NCBI GenBank assembly: GCA_017886375.1
Contig: JAGGNB010000061.1
Location: 1-35,851 of the forward strand
From: Octadecabacter sp.
Lineage (GTDB): Bacteria > Pseudomonadota > Alphaproteobacteria > Rhodobacterales > Rhodobacteraceae
Direction of reading: 5' to 3'
DNA length: 35,851 nucleotides
Every line of letters starts with the position of its first letter. The first letter of the stretch is position 1. This document shows, one piece after another, positions 27,544-35,851 of this stretch. A program made the translations under genes and the position numbers. Under the pieces are notes generated by a model. That model was not told the origin of the DNA, did no database searches, and worked only from the letters and a program-made list of their open reading frames with translations.

Positions 27544-28440
27544 GTGCGGATCGTTGTCGCCTTGGGAGGAAACGCCCTGTCCGAACGGGGTGAGGCGCTG
27601 AGCGGTGAAGCGCAACGCGCAACGATCCGAAAGGCCGCAAAATCGCTCGTCATGTTGCTTGAGGCTGACCATGAGGTTGTGATCACCCACGGCAATGGAC
27701 CGCAGGTCGGATATCTGGCCATGCAAGGGGGCGCATTTCCACTTGATGTGTTAGGCGCCGAAACCGAAGGGATGATCGGTTATGTCCTACAGCAGGAACT
27801 GGATAACGCCTACACGCCCGACGCCAAATTCGCGACACTTTTGACCCAGATCGAAGTGGACCCCGATGATCCTGCATTTCAGTCCCCCACGAAATTTGTT
27901 GGCCCCGTCTATAGCGAGAAAGATGCAGCCCGCCTAAGTGCGGATCGCGGCTGGAGCATCGGCAAAGACGGTGAATATTTTCGCCGCACTGTCCCGTCAC
28001 CGCGTCCCAAGCGCATTCTGGAAATCGACGTGATACGATTACTGGTGGGCCAAGGCGTGGTCGTAATCTGCGCTGGCGGTGGTGGCATTCCTGTTGTTCA
28101 CCGCGCTGACGGTACAATGATCGGCATCGAAGCGGTCATCGACAAAGACCACGCCAGCGGCCTGCTGGCCCGCGATCTGGGTGCAGATGCCTATCTGATG
28201 CTGACAGATGTGGAAGGGGTCTTTGAAAACTGGGGCACGCCCAATCAATCCCTGGTTACTAAGACAACCCCGCAGGATTTGCAGCGCATGTCGTTTCCAG
28301 CGGGATCAATGGGCCCTAAAGTGCAGGCAGCCTGTGAATTTGTCACAGCAACGGGCGGTTTTGCGGCCATCGGCGCGTTAGGCGATGCGGCGGACTTAAT
28401 CGCCGGAACCGCAGGCACCCGAATAAATGCTGACTGGTGA
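27544..28440 (+). CDS. arcC: Carbamate kinase
   Basis: This 298-residue enzyme transfers phosphate from carbamoyl phosphate to ADP, the ATP-yielding step of the pathway. The N-terminus MRIVVALGGNALSERGE, THGNGPQVG, and CAGGGGIPVV are family motifs; DKDHASGLLARDLGADAYLMLTDVEGVF forms the nucleotide region. Translation starts at GTG 27544, the codon immediately after the arcB TAG, with only a weak G-rich ribosome site inside arcB. It converges on the cbpM gene with a gap of ten bases and no visible terminator. Confidence 0.95.
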   Translation: MRIVVALGGNALSERGEALSGEAQRATIRKAAKSLVMLLEADHEVVITHGNGPQVGYLAMQGGAFPLDVLGAETEGMIGYVLQQELDNAYTPDAKFATLLTQIEVDPDDPAFQSPTKFVGPVYSEKDAARLSADRGWSIGKDGEYFRRTVPSPRPKRILEIDVIRLLVGQGVVVICAGGGGIPVVHRADGTMIGIEAVIDKDHASGLLARDLGADAYLMLTDVEGVFENWGTPNQSLVTKTTPQDLQRMSFPAGSMGPKVQAACEFVTATGGFAAIGALGDAADLIAGTAGTRINADW

Positions 28441-28450
28441 CCCGCCCCGT

Positions 28451-28750
28451 TCAGTCAAATTCATAGCGCGCCAGTCGACGCCGGATTTCATCACGTTCCT
28501 CCAACAGTGACAAAACCAGCGCGACCCCTGCGGTATTAATCCCGAGATCGCGCCTCAAGCGGCTCGCCTTTTTGGCACGGGCAATATTAGGACCGTAGAA
28601 ACGCCATTTCTCAATCACTGATCCTTTGGGTTCAATCACTCCAAACTCGACCAATTCAACGACCCAGGTTTCTTCTGTCCCGCAAAACCTGCAGAGATCA
28701 TGCAAAGACAAAGCATCGATAATGTCACTACGTGGCGTTGTTTTTTTCAT
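28451..28750 (-). CDS. cbpM: CbpM-like chaperone modulator
   Basis: This 99-residue protein matches the MerR-like CbpM family, which binds the J-domain of CbpA and restrains it. It reads LSLHDLCRFCGTEETWVVELVEFGVIEPKG, then AKKASRLRRDLGINTAGVALVLSLLEERDEIRRRL. The start is ATG 28750 with AAAGGA upstream; an extension to 28801 lies inside cbpA. It begins directly after the cbpA stop, so the two are co-transcribed, as in other bacteria. Confidence 0.88.
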   Translation of the reverse strand: MKKTTPRSDIIDALSLHDLCRFCGTEETWVVELVEFGVIEPKGSVIEKWRFYGPNIARAKKASRLRRDLGINTAGVALVLSLLEERDEIRRRLARYEFD

Positions 28751-28751
28751 G

Positions 28752-29657
28752 TTATGATCCTTTAAAATGGGCACGCGGGTCGAAAGAAATCTCCTTCGCA
28801 AGGTTCTCGAACAATGCGCGCTCTCGCGGTGTAGAAACCGGTGGATTGACGATTTTCAAAGTAGCGTAGATGTCACCAGCAGGCGCGCCGGGCAGACCTT
28901 TGCCTTTCAGTCGAAGTTTTTGACCGCTACGTGCGTTCTTGGGAATACGAATATCCACCCTCCCAGCCGGTGTCGGCATGACGGCGTGCCCGCCAAGTGC
29001 TGCTTCCCAAGGGGTGATCGGCAAATCAGCATACAAATCACGCCCGTCAGGGCGGTAGATAGGATGCGGCGCAAACGCGATTTCCAGAAACAGATCACCC
29101 GTTGCCTCCCCCTTACCTGAAACGCGAAGATGCTGGCCTTCGGCAACGCCTTTTGGGATCGTGACTGAGATTTTTTGGTTCTCCATAGTCACCCGTCCGT
29201 CAGGGCCAACGGTGGGCGTCCGAAGTGTTAGCGTTCTATTTGCCCCGCGATAAGCGTCTTCGATGTCGATCTGAACTTTTGCGTGATTGTCTCTGGGCAT
29301 ACCGGTGGACGGACGCGCCTGTTGTCGAAATAGAGTCTCAAAGAAGTCGCTGAAGTCCTGATCGCCGCCCGCAGTCCCGCTCTCAGAGAACGCGTAATCC
29401 GCGTCCCAACCGGGTGGCGCTTGGTACCGCTCGCCGCGAGGTGGCTCCGCGCCCAATTGATCGTAGGCCGCGCGTTTTTCTGGATCTTTCAGAACTTCAT
29501 AGGCTTCGTTCACATCTTTGAACTTAGCTTCTGCGTCCACACTTGTATTTATATCAGGGTGATATTTGCGCGCACCTTTTCGAAAGGCCTTCTTTATCTC
29601 GTCCGCACCGGCAGTTCGAGCCACACCAAGTACTTTATAATAGTCCTTATAATTCAT
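28752..29657 (-). CDS. cbpA: CbpA-type DnaJ co-chaperone
   Basis: This 301-residue protein has an N-terminal J-domain with the HPD motif (ARKYHPDIN), a glycine- and phenylalanine-rich linker ([14 protein letters not shown]) and two C-terminal substrate-binding domains. It lacks the cysteine-rich zinc region of DnaJ, which makes it the CbpA (class B) type. J-proteins stimulate ATP hydrolysis by DnaK. GAAGG seven bases before ATG 29657 supports the start; a longer frame upstream has no ribosome site. An FNR-like box lies 59 bases upstream. Confidence 0.93.
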   Translation of the reverse strand: MNYKDYYKVLGVARTAGADEIKKAFRKGARKYHPDINTSVDAEAKFKDVNEAYEVLKDPEKRAAYDQLGAEPPRGERYQAPPGWDADYAFSESGTAGGDQDFSDFFETLFRQQARPSTGMPRDNHAKVQIDIEDAYRGANRTLTLRTPTVGPDGRVTMENQKISVTIPKGVAEGQHLRVSGKGEATGDLFLEIAFAPHPIYRPDGRDLYADLPITPWEAALGGHAVMPTPAGRVDIRIPKNARSGQKLRLKGKGLPGAPAGDIYATLKIVNPPVSTPRERALFENLAKEISFDPRAHFKGS

Positions 29658-29715
29658 GTGCAGACCTTCACTGGAGGAATTTAGAACCAGGCTATCGAAC
29701 CGCGGCCAACGCCTT

Positions 29716-29729
29716 TTGATCCATGTCAG
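29716..29729. promoter_or_regulatory. FNR-like box between cbpA and a USP gene
   Basis: TTGATCCATGTCAG matches nine of the ten defined bases of TTGAY-N4-RTCAA. It sits in the divergent region, 59 bases from cbpA and 83 from the USP gene. TAGCCT (minus) lies near the -10 distance. A perfect inverted repeat, AGTTTCA-CATC-TGAAACT, overlaps its end at 29728-29745 and could be another operator. Confidence 0.6.
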
Positions 29730-29811
29730 TTTCACATCTGAAACTCCTGTCATCCTAATCGTAACGGGCCCAGCGCATCCGCGTCGCACCCATTTTGGAC
29801 GGAGAAATAAT

Positions 29812-30657
29812 ATGAAGAACACAACCACACTTCTGGTGATCAACCCCGACACACCGGATACCGTAATCGCCGAACATGCGGAGGCGGCGCGCGAGCGCGA
29901 CATTCACCTGCGGTGTCTGATGCTGGGGTCTGCCCCTGCGATGCCTGTTTATGCTTACGGCACGCCCCCCTACGGTGGCATGAATATTCCTGACAACTGG
30001 GGTGAGACGTTGAATGGCGTGCGAAAGGAGTTGACCCGTCGCGAAGCCGCGATCGAAGCGGTTCTGGCGCACAGCGGTGCATCTGCAGACGTTCAATCCC
30101 TGCTGTGCGCAACCATCGACATTAAAAATATTGTCGCTCTTCATGCGCGTGTTTGCGATGTCGCCTACATCGCACCCGACTTGCACAACACCCTTGGCGT
30201 GATGCGAGAAGCCACCCACGGTGTTTTGTTCAAATCCCCTGTGGGCGTGATCATCAACGGCGCACCTTCCAAGCCGATCAAACGAGTTTTCATCGCATGG
30301 AACAGTAGCGAGGCTGCAGCAAAGGCCGTACATGTCGCGCTTCCCTACCTGCGCGAGGCCGACGAAGTTATCATTGCGTGTTTTGATCCCGACACATCCC
30401 GCGACAAAGAAGGTGGTGATCCTGGCACTGACGTGGCCGCATGGCTAAGCCATCATGGCTGCAACGTAACCGTATCCCAGTTTCCGACAGGTGGGCGCGA
30501 AGTTGCACAGTGCATTCAGGATCGCGCTAATGAGCAAGGCGCCGATCTGATCGTATTGGGGGCATACGGACATGCGCGAATGATGCAGGCTGTCTTCGGT
30601 GGCACGACCCGAACGATGACCGAACAGACCACGCAGCAGGTTCTTCTGGCGCATTAG
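29812..30657 (+). CDS. Universal stress protein, tandem domains
   Basis: This 281-residue protein has two USP-like halves. The first (from [23 protein letters not shown]) is degenerate, without an ATP motif. The second begins [22 protein letters not shown] and ends in [20 protein letters not shown], with G-x2-G-x9-G-T kept. GGAG eight bases before ATG 29812 supports the start. It is divergent from cbpA and may share its FNR-like box. Confidence 0.88.
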   Translation: MKNTTTLLVINPDTPDTVIAEHAEAARERDIHLRCLMLGSAPAMPVYAYGTPPYGGMNIPDNWGETLNGVRKELTRREAAIEAVLAHSGASADVQSLLCATIDIKNIVALHARVCDVAYIAPDLHNTLGVMREATHGVLFKSPVGVIINGAPSKPIKRVFIAWNSSEAAAKAVHVALPYLREADEVIIACFDPDTSRDKEGGDPGTDVAAWLSHHGCNVTVSQFPTGGREVAQCIQDRANEQGADLIVLGAYGHARMMQAVFGGTTRTMTEQTTQQVLLAH

Positions 30658-30665
30658 CCCCGCCA

Positions 30666-30700
30666 TGATGCAGGGACCGTAACGCTTCGTCGCTGCATCA
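30666..30700. other. Inverted repeat between convergent USP and SulP genes
   Basis: TGATGCAG at 30666-30673 pairs with CTGCATCA at 30693-30700 across a 19-base loop. It lies between the ends of two convergent genes. No T-run follows on either strand, so a terminator role is possible but not shown. Confidence 0.4.
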
Positions 30701-32383
30701 GTCATTGTCGCATAGATCGCGGAACGCATCATATTGCGACCGGTACAGGTCGCCGGTCAAATGCTTCAGCAAATCGCCGCGTTTTAGTTTGTCCATCACA
30801 GGTCCCTTCACTTCGGACAGCGACAGGGTGACGCCCATCTCATCCAGACGGGTGTTCACCATCTCAAGCGTTTCAAGCGCGCTAAGATCAATTTCGTTCA
30901 CTGCCGAACACATCAGCACCACGTGATTGGGGGCTTTGTCGTCGATCACACGGTCATAAATGTATTCTTCCAGAAACCGCGCATTGGCAAAATAAAGGCT
31001 TTGGTCAATTCGCAGGGTCAGCACCGACGGATCGGTCTGCACAGTGTGGCGTTTGATGTTTCTGAAATGCTCCGTCCCCACAACGCGTCCAACTTCTGCG
31101 ACATGCGGGCGCGACGTATCATACAGAAACAACAGGATCGATAACGTGACCCCCGCAGTTACACACGCCTCAACCCCGACCGCCAGAGTCAAGACCATCG
31201 TGACAATCACAGCCCAGAAATCCCGTTTGGAATAGATCCAACTGTGCTTGAGCATTGTGAAATCCACCAAGGACAACACGGCGACAATGATCGTGGCGGC
31301 CAGAGTCGCCGTTGGCAGAAAATAAATCAGCGGCGTCAGAAACAGGGCGGCGATCGCCAGCCCGATGGCCGTAAACGCGCCCGCCGCCAGCGTATCAGCC
31401 CCCGCATCGAAATTCACAACTGATCTGGAAAATCCACCCGTGACAGGAAAGCCCCCCGTCAAAGCGGCCCCTATATTAGCAGCCCCCAGCCCGATCAATT
31501 CCTGATCCGGATCGATCCGCTGACGTTTCCTGGCCGCCAGCGTTTGCGCCACTGAAATGGATTCAACAAACCCGATGATTGAAATGAGCAACGCGGGCAC
31601 AAACAAGGCTGACAACAGATCGAACGATAGATCAGGGAACGTCAGAGGTGGCAAACTTTGGGGCACGGGTCCAACAATGCTGACACCCGCCGTGGCCAAG
31701 TCCCAATTCCAAACCACAAATGTGCTGACCAAAATGGCCATCACCGGCCCGCCCTTCGCCAGTAGATCAGCCGCGCGCGGTCTGAGGCCAAACGTCACTA
31801 AAATCGGGCGTATTCCGTGGCGCACCCAAAACAAGAAAGCGAGCCCAGCCACCCCAATCACCAAAGTAACATGATTTGTTTGCGGCAGATTTACGCCAAT
31901 ATTCCACAGCAACGCTGGCATCGTATGGCCGCTTGCCGAAACACCGAGAATACTTTTCAGCTGACTGGCCGCAATCAAAAGACCGGACGCAGTGATGAAC
32001 CCCAGCTGCAAAAGACCCATTGCCATCAAAATGCCGCCCGACACTGCGGCAAGGCTAAGGGCCGCCGCCGCGTAGCCGATATCCATGCTGGTTGTCAGGT
32101 TTGAAATGGCCGCTGCGGTCATCAACGAAACCACGGCAACAGGACCGACGGCCAACACCCGACTGGTTCCAAAAATGGTATAGAGCAAGATCGGCACGAT
32201 CGACGCATACAACCCCGCCTCGGCGGGCAATCCCGCAAGCAACGCATAGGCAAGTGATTGTGGGATTAACATGATCGTCACAATCAGGGCTGCGATCAGA
32301 TCATTCACCGCCGCCTGTCTAGAATAGCTACGCCCCCAATCAAGGATCGGGATAAACTGCGCAGCCCCTTTTGCCTTGCCCAT
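30698..32383 (-). CDS. SulP-family anion transporter with STAS domain
   Basis: This 561-residue protein has about 10-12 membrane spans. Family motifs include IVTIMLIPQSLAYALLAGLPAEAGLYASI and GGFPVTGGFSRSVVNFDAGA. A cytoplasmic STAS domain follows (about residues 440-555) with VLTLRIDQSLYFANARFLEEYI and VNEIDLSALETLEMVN. SulP proteins carry sulfate, bicarbonate or other anions. MGKAKG at 32383 is the likely start, because GAGGC lies before it while the ATG at 32407 has no ribosome site. Being downstream of persulfide dioxygenase and SQR genes, it may export sulfite or sulfate formed from sulfide; this is inference from context. Confidence 0.9.
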   Translation of the reverse strand: MGKAKGAAQFIPILDWGRSYSRQAAVNDLIAALIVTIMLIPQSLAYALLAGLPAEAGLYASIVPILLYTIFGTSRVLAVGPVAVVSLMTAAAISNLTTSMDIGYAAAALSLAAVSGGILMAMGLLQLGFITASGLLIAASQLKSILGVSASGHTMPALLWNIGVNLPQTNHVTLVIGVAGLAFLFWVRHGIRPILVTFGLRPRAADLLAKGGPVMAILVSTFVVWNWDLATAGVSIVGPVPQSLPPLTFPDLSFDLLSALFVPALLISIIGFVESISVAQTLAARKRQRIDPDQELIGLGAANIGAALTGGFPVTGGFSRSVVNFDAGADTLAAGAFTAIGLAIAALFLTPLIYFLPTATLAATIIVAVLSLVDFTMLKHSWIYSKRDFWAVIVTMVLTLAVGVEACVTAGVTLSILLFLYDTSRPHVAEVGRVVGTEHFRNIKRHTVQTDPSVLTLRIDQSLYFANARFLEEYIYDRVIDDKAPNHVVLMCSAVNEIDLSALETLEMVNTRLDEMGVTLSLSEVKGPVMDKLKRGDLLKHLTGDLYRSQYDAFRDLCDND

Positions 32384-32407
32384 CAGACAGCCTCGATCCG
32401 GGCGCAT

Positions 32408-34072
32408 CTAAAGTTTTTCAGGCTTGGCAAGCCATTCGCGCCCTTTAAGCATGGCTTGCCAATAGATCGGCGGCAGGATTTTTTCCTTGAGGAGCCACGC
32501 AAGACGGCTGGGTTGCGTACCGTCAATCAGCCAGCTGGGAAAACTGGGTTGCAACGCCCCGCCATATCCAAATTCAGCGAGTACGATTTTGCCACGTTCA
32601 ACCGTCAACGGACACGACCCGTAGCCGTCATATTGCGATACAGCCGGTCTACCCCGGATGTCGGCGATGATATTGTCCGCCACAACCGGTGCCTGTTTGC
32701 GCGCCGCAGCGGCAGTTTTCGCGTTCGGGGCGTTCATCACATCCCCCAACGACCAGATGTTGTCATAAGTCTTATGGCGCAGGTTTGCCTGATCCACATC
32801 GACCCAACCGGCGCGGTCCGCCAATGGCGACGCGGCAATGAAATCCGGCGCACACTGGGGCGGGGTGACATGCATCATGTCGAAATCAACCTCGACGCGT
32901 TCGACGGGTAAGTCCGGTTTCGAGACCTCAAACCACGCTTTGCGGGCAGGCCCATCCACCGCGACCAAATTATGGTGAAAGTTCAAACCAATGCTGTATT
33001 TCTCGATGTATTTTTCCAATGCGGGCACGTAATCCTTGATCCCGAACAACACGCCGCCCGCGTTATGAAACTCGATGTCGATGTTCTTGATCACGTTTGT
33101 CCGCGTCCAGTGATCTGCGGACAGATACATGGATTTTTGCGGCGCACCGGCGCATTTGATCGGCATAGGCGGCTGGGTAAAAAGCGCTTTACCTTCCTTA
33201 AGGCCTGACACCAATTCCTATGTGTAAGGTGCCAGATCATAGCGGTAGTTCGATGTCACCCCGTTACGGCCTAGTGTGTCCACAAGCCCTGCGACACCCG
33301 CCCAGTTCAGTTTCAATCCGGGACACACCACAAGGCGTTTGTATTTCACCACCCGGCATCCATCCAAAAAAGACCGCATCTTTTTCGGGTTCGAATGCGG
33401 CCACAGCAGCCTTGACCCAATGAACGCCTTTCGGGATCAACGACCCCATCGTGCGAACGGTGTCTTCGGCGTCAAAAATGCCGCCGCCCACCATCGTCCA
33501 TCCGGGTTGATAATAATGCGCGTCAGCCGGATCGATAATCGCGACCTCAAGTCCGGGCTTGCGGGCTTTCAGGCTGGCAGCCATCGCGATGCCTGAGGTC
33601 CCTGCCCCAACAATAACCACATCATAGGACACATCCGCCTGATCAACAGGGGTCTTACCGCCATTTGCGATCCGGCGGACAACACCGGACATGTCGTAGC
33701 CTGCCTGTTTTGTCGCGCTCAGAATGTCTGCCACGGGCAGGTCGTTTGCGCGCGCCAGCGACCATAACGTGGCCGATCGTGTTTCGGTGCGACAATACGC
33801 AAGAACCGGCTTGGGCAATGCGGCCATCGTTTCACCGAAATTTACTGCATTTTGATCGCTGCCAATCCCCCTTCAATCGGGATATACCGCATGATCAGGT
33901 CCAGTTTTTGCGCGGTTCGTGAAAGCACTTTGAAAGTGGGCTGATCGGCACCTTCCCCGTCGGGTCGATTGCAGATGATCGACTTGATACCTTTGTCGGA
34001 TAGTGCTGCCAGATCGATCTCGCTGATCTGGGGCGCAACAAAGAACTGGTCCGTTATTTTGCGGATATCCAT
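32408..34072 (-). pseudogene. Blh (DUF442)-sulfide:quinone reductase fusion, broken
   Basis: Assembled over its frames, this would be a protein of about 555 residues: an N-terminal DUF442 phosphatase/sulfurtransferase-like domain, then an FAD-dependent sulfide:quinone reductase (VVIVGAGTSGIAMAASL; PPMPIKCAGAPQK; SLGDVMNAPNAKTAA). Three lesions interrupt it. An extra base in the G5 run (plus strand C5 33867-33871) ends the first frame after about 76 residues. An extra base in the T6 run (plus strand A6 33366-33371) shifts the frame after about 150 residues of the second part. A TAG at 33218-33220 replaces a likely TGG. Correcting all three restores convincing text (e.g. KYKRLVVCPGLKLNWAGVAG). 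The DUF442 loop reads CRTETRS where I expect glycine in place of E. Either the gene is dying or the two homopolymer changes are sequencing errors; the TAG is harder to explain so. Confidence 0.85.
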
Positions 34073-34110
34073 GGGCGTAACTCCTTTGGGATTGTTCGTC
34101 CTGCACCACG

Positions 34111-34995
34111 TCAGATGGCATTGACGGGCACTTTCAGCATGGGTTTGCCGTCTTTGGTTTTGGGGACGTCGCCTGCGCGCATGTTCACCTGTAAGGACGG
34201 CAGGATCAATTTGGGCACATCCAACGTCGCATCACGCGCCTCGCGGAATATGATAAACTCTTCGCGGGACTTACCTTGGCCAACATGAATGTTCTCGGCC
34301 TTTTCCTCCGCCACGGTTGTTTCCCACATAATGTCGCGCCCGTCAGGCCCGTAGTCGTGGCACATGAACAGACGCATATCGTCAGGCAGCGCCAGAACCT
34401 TCTGGATGCTGTCATAAAGCTCCCCCGCATCGCCACCGGGAAAATCAGCGCGCGCCGACCCGCCGTCAGGCATGAACAAGGTATCGCCCACAAACGCCGC
34501 ATCCCCAATGACATGCACCATGCAAGCCGGGGTATGGCCGGGGGTGTGTATCGCAACTGCCGTTAGGCCCCCGATTTCGTAGGTGTCACCATCTTTAAGC
34601 AGCAGGTCGAACTGAGATCCGTCGCGCTGAAAATCAGTGCCTTCGTTGAACACTTTGCCGAACGTGTCCTGCACAACCGTAATTTGATCACCGATCCCAA
34701 TTTTCCCACCAAGCTTTGACTGGATATAAGGCGCTGCTGACAGGTGATCGGCGTGCACATGTGTCTCGATCAACCACTCAAGCGTAAGCTTGTTCTTTTC
34801 AATATAACTGATGATTTCATCGGCATGCTCATACGTGATCCGCCCAGCTGCATAGTCGATGTCCATAACGGAATCGATTACGGCACATGACGTTGAAGAA
34901 GGGTCCATCACAACATAGCTGATCGTGTTGGTTTGAGGATCGAAAAAGGATTCCACGATTGGATGAACGTGCATGTTAATGGGATATTGGGACAT
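34111..34995 (-). CDS. Metallo-beta-lactamase-fold persulfide dioxygenase-like protein
   Basis: This 294-residue protein has the metal site THVHADH (H79, H81, D83, H84), HTPGHTPACMV and FVGDTLFMPDGGSARADFPGGDA. It belongs to the ETHE1/Blh group, whose members oxidise glutathione persulfide to sulfite. The iron-binding pattern of two His and one Asp is plausible from these motifs. GGAGAG four bases before ATG 34995 supports the start. It is the first gene of the operon with the Blh-SQR pseudogene and the SulP transporter; with SQR broken, the source of persulfide would have to be another enzyme. Confidence 0.9.
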   Translation of the reverse strand: MSQYPINMHVHPIVESFFDPQTNTISYVVMDPSSTSCAVIDSVMDIDYAAGRITYEHADEIISYIEKNKLTLEWLIETHVHADHLSAAPYIQSKLGGKIGIGDQITVVQDTFGKVFNEGTDFQRDGSQFDLLLKDGDTYEIGGLTAVAIHTPGHTPACMVHVIGDAAFVGDTLFMPDGGSARADFPGGDAGELYDSIQKVLALPDDMRLFMCHDYGPDGRDIMWETTVAEEKAENIHVGQGKSREEFIIFREARDATLDVPKLILPSLQVNMRAGDVPKTKDGKPMLKVPVNAI

Positions 34996-35106
34996 GTTTC
35001 TCTCCGTGCTTGGTTAGGACACCAACGCTGACAAATAGAATGAAGACAGGGCCGAAATTGCAAAGGGTTCGCGTGTCATTTCTAGCGCCGCAGTCACATG
35101 CCAAAA

Positions 35107-35120
35107 TTGACATATCGCAA
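35107..35120. promoter_or_regulatory. Weak FNR-like site upstream of the persulfide dioxygenase gene
   Basis: TTGACATATCGCAA has one good half-site and a poor second one. It lies 112 bases before the gene. It could be a relic or chance; the surrounding intergenic sequence is AT-rich. Confidence 0.25.
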
Positions 35121-35270
35121 GAGTGTGAAAATCAATTGACCCATCATCGCAAAACGGGTGCCCCAACCGGCGCTGGATCACCCATGCGAAGTTTGTCAGC
35201 CTGAAAACTTGTAGTAGGGTTATTGAACAAACTGATCGTTGTTGCCCGTAACAACGATGAAAGCCGCTCC

Positions 35271-35834
35271 ATGACATCAGATGCCTCTGGCGATCTTCCA
35301 CTAGAAGAAACTGGCCTCACTAAAACCGAACCCGTATCCGCAGCCAACGCGTCGGGGTGATTGAGGTTGTTTTTAATCCCTTTGTTCATGGTCACGTTGT
35401 TTACCGGTGCGGTTATAGGCATGTATTTCCAGCCGCCCGGCTTGCGCGTGTTTTTCAATGCAACGGGGCTGGAACCCGGGGCCGGAACAGACACACCCAT
35501 CGCCATCCAGTAGGTCGTGGCCCAAGAACAGATCGCCGTCATCAGCGAAGGCGATGTTGTCGCCTTGGGCCGGATCATTCAACGCTGCGATGTGATCGGC
35601 GTCGCAACGCCGTCAGGGGCGGGTGACGCGCGGATCGCAGACGTGCAGGTTGTCGTGGGGGATGAGGTCGAGGCGGGGGATATAGACGCGCTGACAAAGG
35701 GTAGGCAGTTCAGTTTTGAAACTGGCGGCAACACCCTAACGGCGATCGGCACTATGGATGTGGGTAGTGGGTTTCTGGCAGACGGGATGATGATCATGTC
35801 CGATCAAACGTTCCTGCGTGTGTTTCCAAATTGA
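35271..35834 (+). pseudogene. HlyD-family membrane fusion protein remnant
   Basis: One frame from ATG 35271 reads an N-terminal tail (MTSDASGDLPLEETGLTK), a TGA at 35358-35360, then a membrane span (LRLFLIPLFMVTLFTGAVIGMYF). A periplasmic start follows (FFNATGLEPGAGTDTPIA), a TAG at 35511-35513, and ISEGDVVALGRIIQR...DARIADVQVVVGDEVEAGD, the first half of the lipoyl-like domain of HlyD-type adaptors. Both stops are one C-to-T change away from Arg (CGA) and Gln (CAG). After about 35690 the likeness fades, and the frame stops at 35834. The rest of the adaptor and its ABC transporter are not in the window. Confidence 0.65.
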
Positions 35835-35851
35835 ACCAGCGGTGCGCCCAA

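Noticed and set aside
35144-35578. 144-codon minus-strand frame opposite the HlyD relic
   Set aside because: The plus-strand reading gives recognisable HlyD segments; the minus strand gives none.

Overview
The window reads as chromosome, chromid or large-plasmid DNA of an alphaproteobacterium, most likely a marine member of the Rhodobacteraceae (Roseobacter group). The protein sequences, the Fnr/FixK-type operators and the FixL/FixK-like regulators all point there; this is recognition from memory, not a database result. Nearly all of it is one accessory island for energy conservation and survival without oxygen, flanked and interrupted by decaying genes.

Layout. Positions 1-1214 hold an AT-richer edge with short repeats and the N-terminal remnant of a tyrosine recombinase. 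From 8035 down to 1215 (minus strand) lies a complete N-type ATPase operon, atpDCQRBEFAG, led by an unrecognised 89-residue membrane protein. Positions 8864-9259 encode a small exported protein. From 9790 to 16317 there is a cluster of stress and redox genes: a HemG-like flavodoxin protein, the NAD(P)HX dehydratase nnrD, a DksA/TraR-like zinc-finger protein, a potassium-channel-like protein, a DUF2892 protein, a VIT1/CCC1 transporter, a site-2 protease with a CBS-like region, an NAD(P)H oxidoreductase and a universal stress protein (USP). Two internally deleted cation antiporter genes lie among them.

Positions 16522-19632 are the regulatory core: a hybrid histidine kinase with a FixL-type haem PAS domain, an OmpR-type response regulator, and a Crp/Fnr protein whose recognition helix fits TTGA-N6-TCAA sites. 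The order and protein types match the hFixL-FxkR-FixK cascade known from Rhizobium etli, and a K-box-like direct repeat lies between the regulator and fixK-like genes. Next come DUF2267 and bactofilin-like genes, a tandem USP, an endonuclease/exonuclease/phosphatase-family protein and a membrane protein. The arginine deiminase pathway follows (antiporter-arcA-arcB-arcC, 23881-28440), then cbpA/cbpM, another tandem USP, and an operon of persulfide dioxygenase-like protein, Blh-SQR fusion and SulP transporter. The Blh-SQR gene is broken by two frameshifts and one stop. The window ends in an HlyD-family pseudogene.

How the parts fit (inference). TTGA-N6-TCAA boxes stand in front of almost every operon, so low oxygen sensed by the FixL-like kinase would switch on the Crp/Fnr protein and, through it, the island. 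The arginine pathway would supply ATP by substrate-level phosphorylation, and the N-ATPase could use ATP to pump ions when respiration stops. USPs, chaperones and the DksA-like protein would handle dormancy and stress. No rRNA, tRNA, CRISPR array or intact insertion sequence was found.
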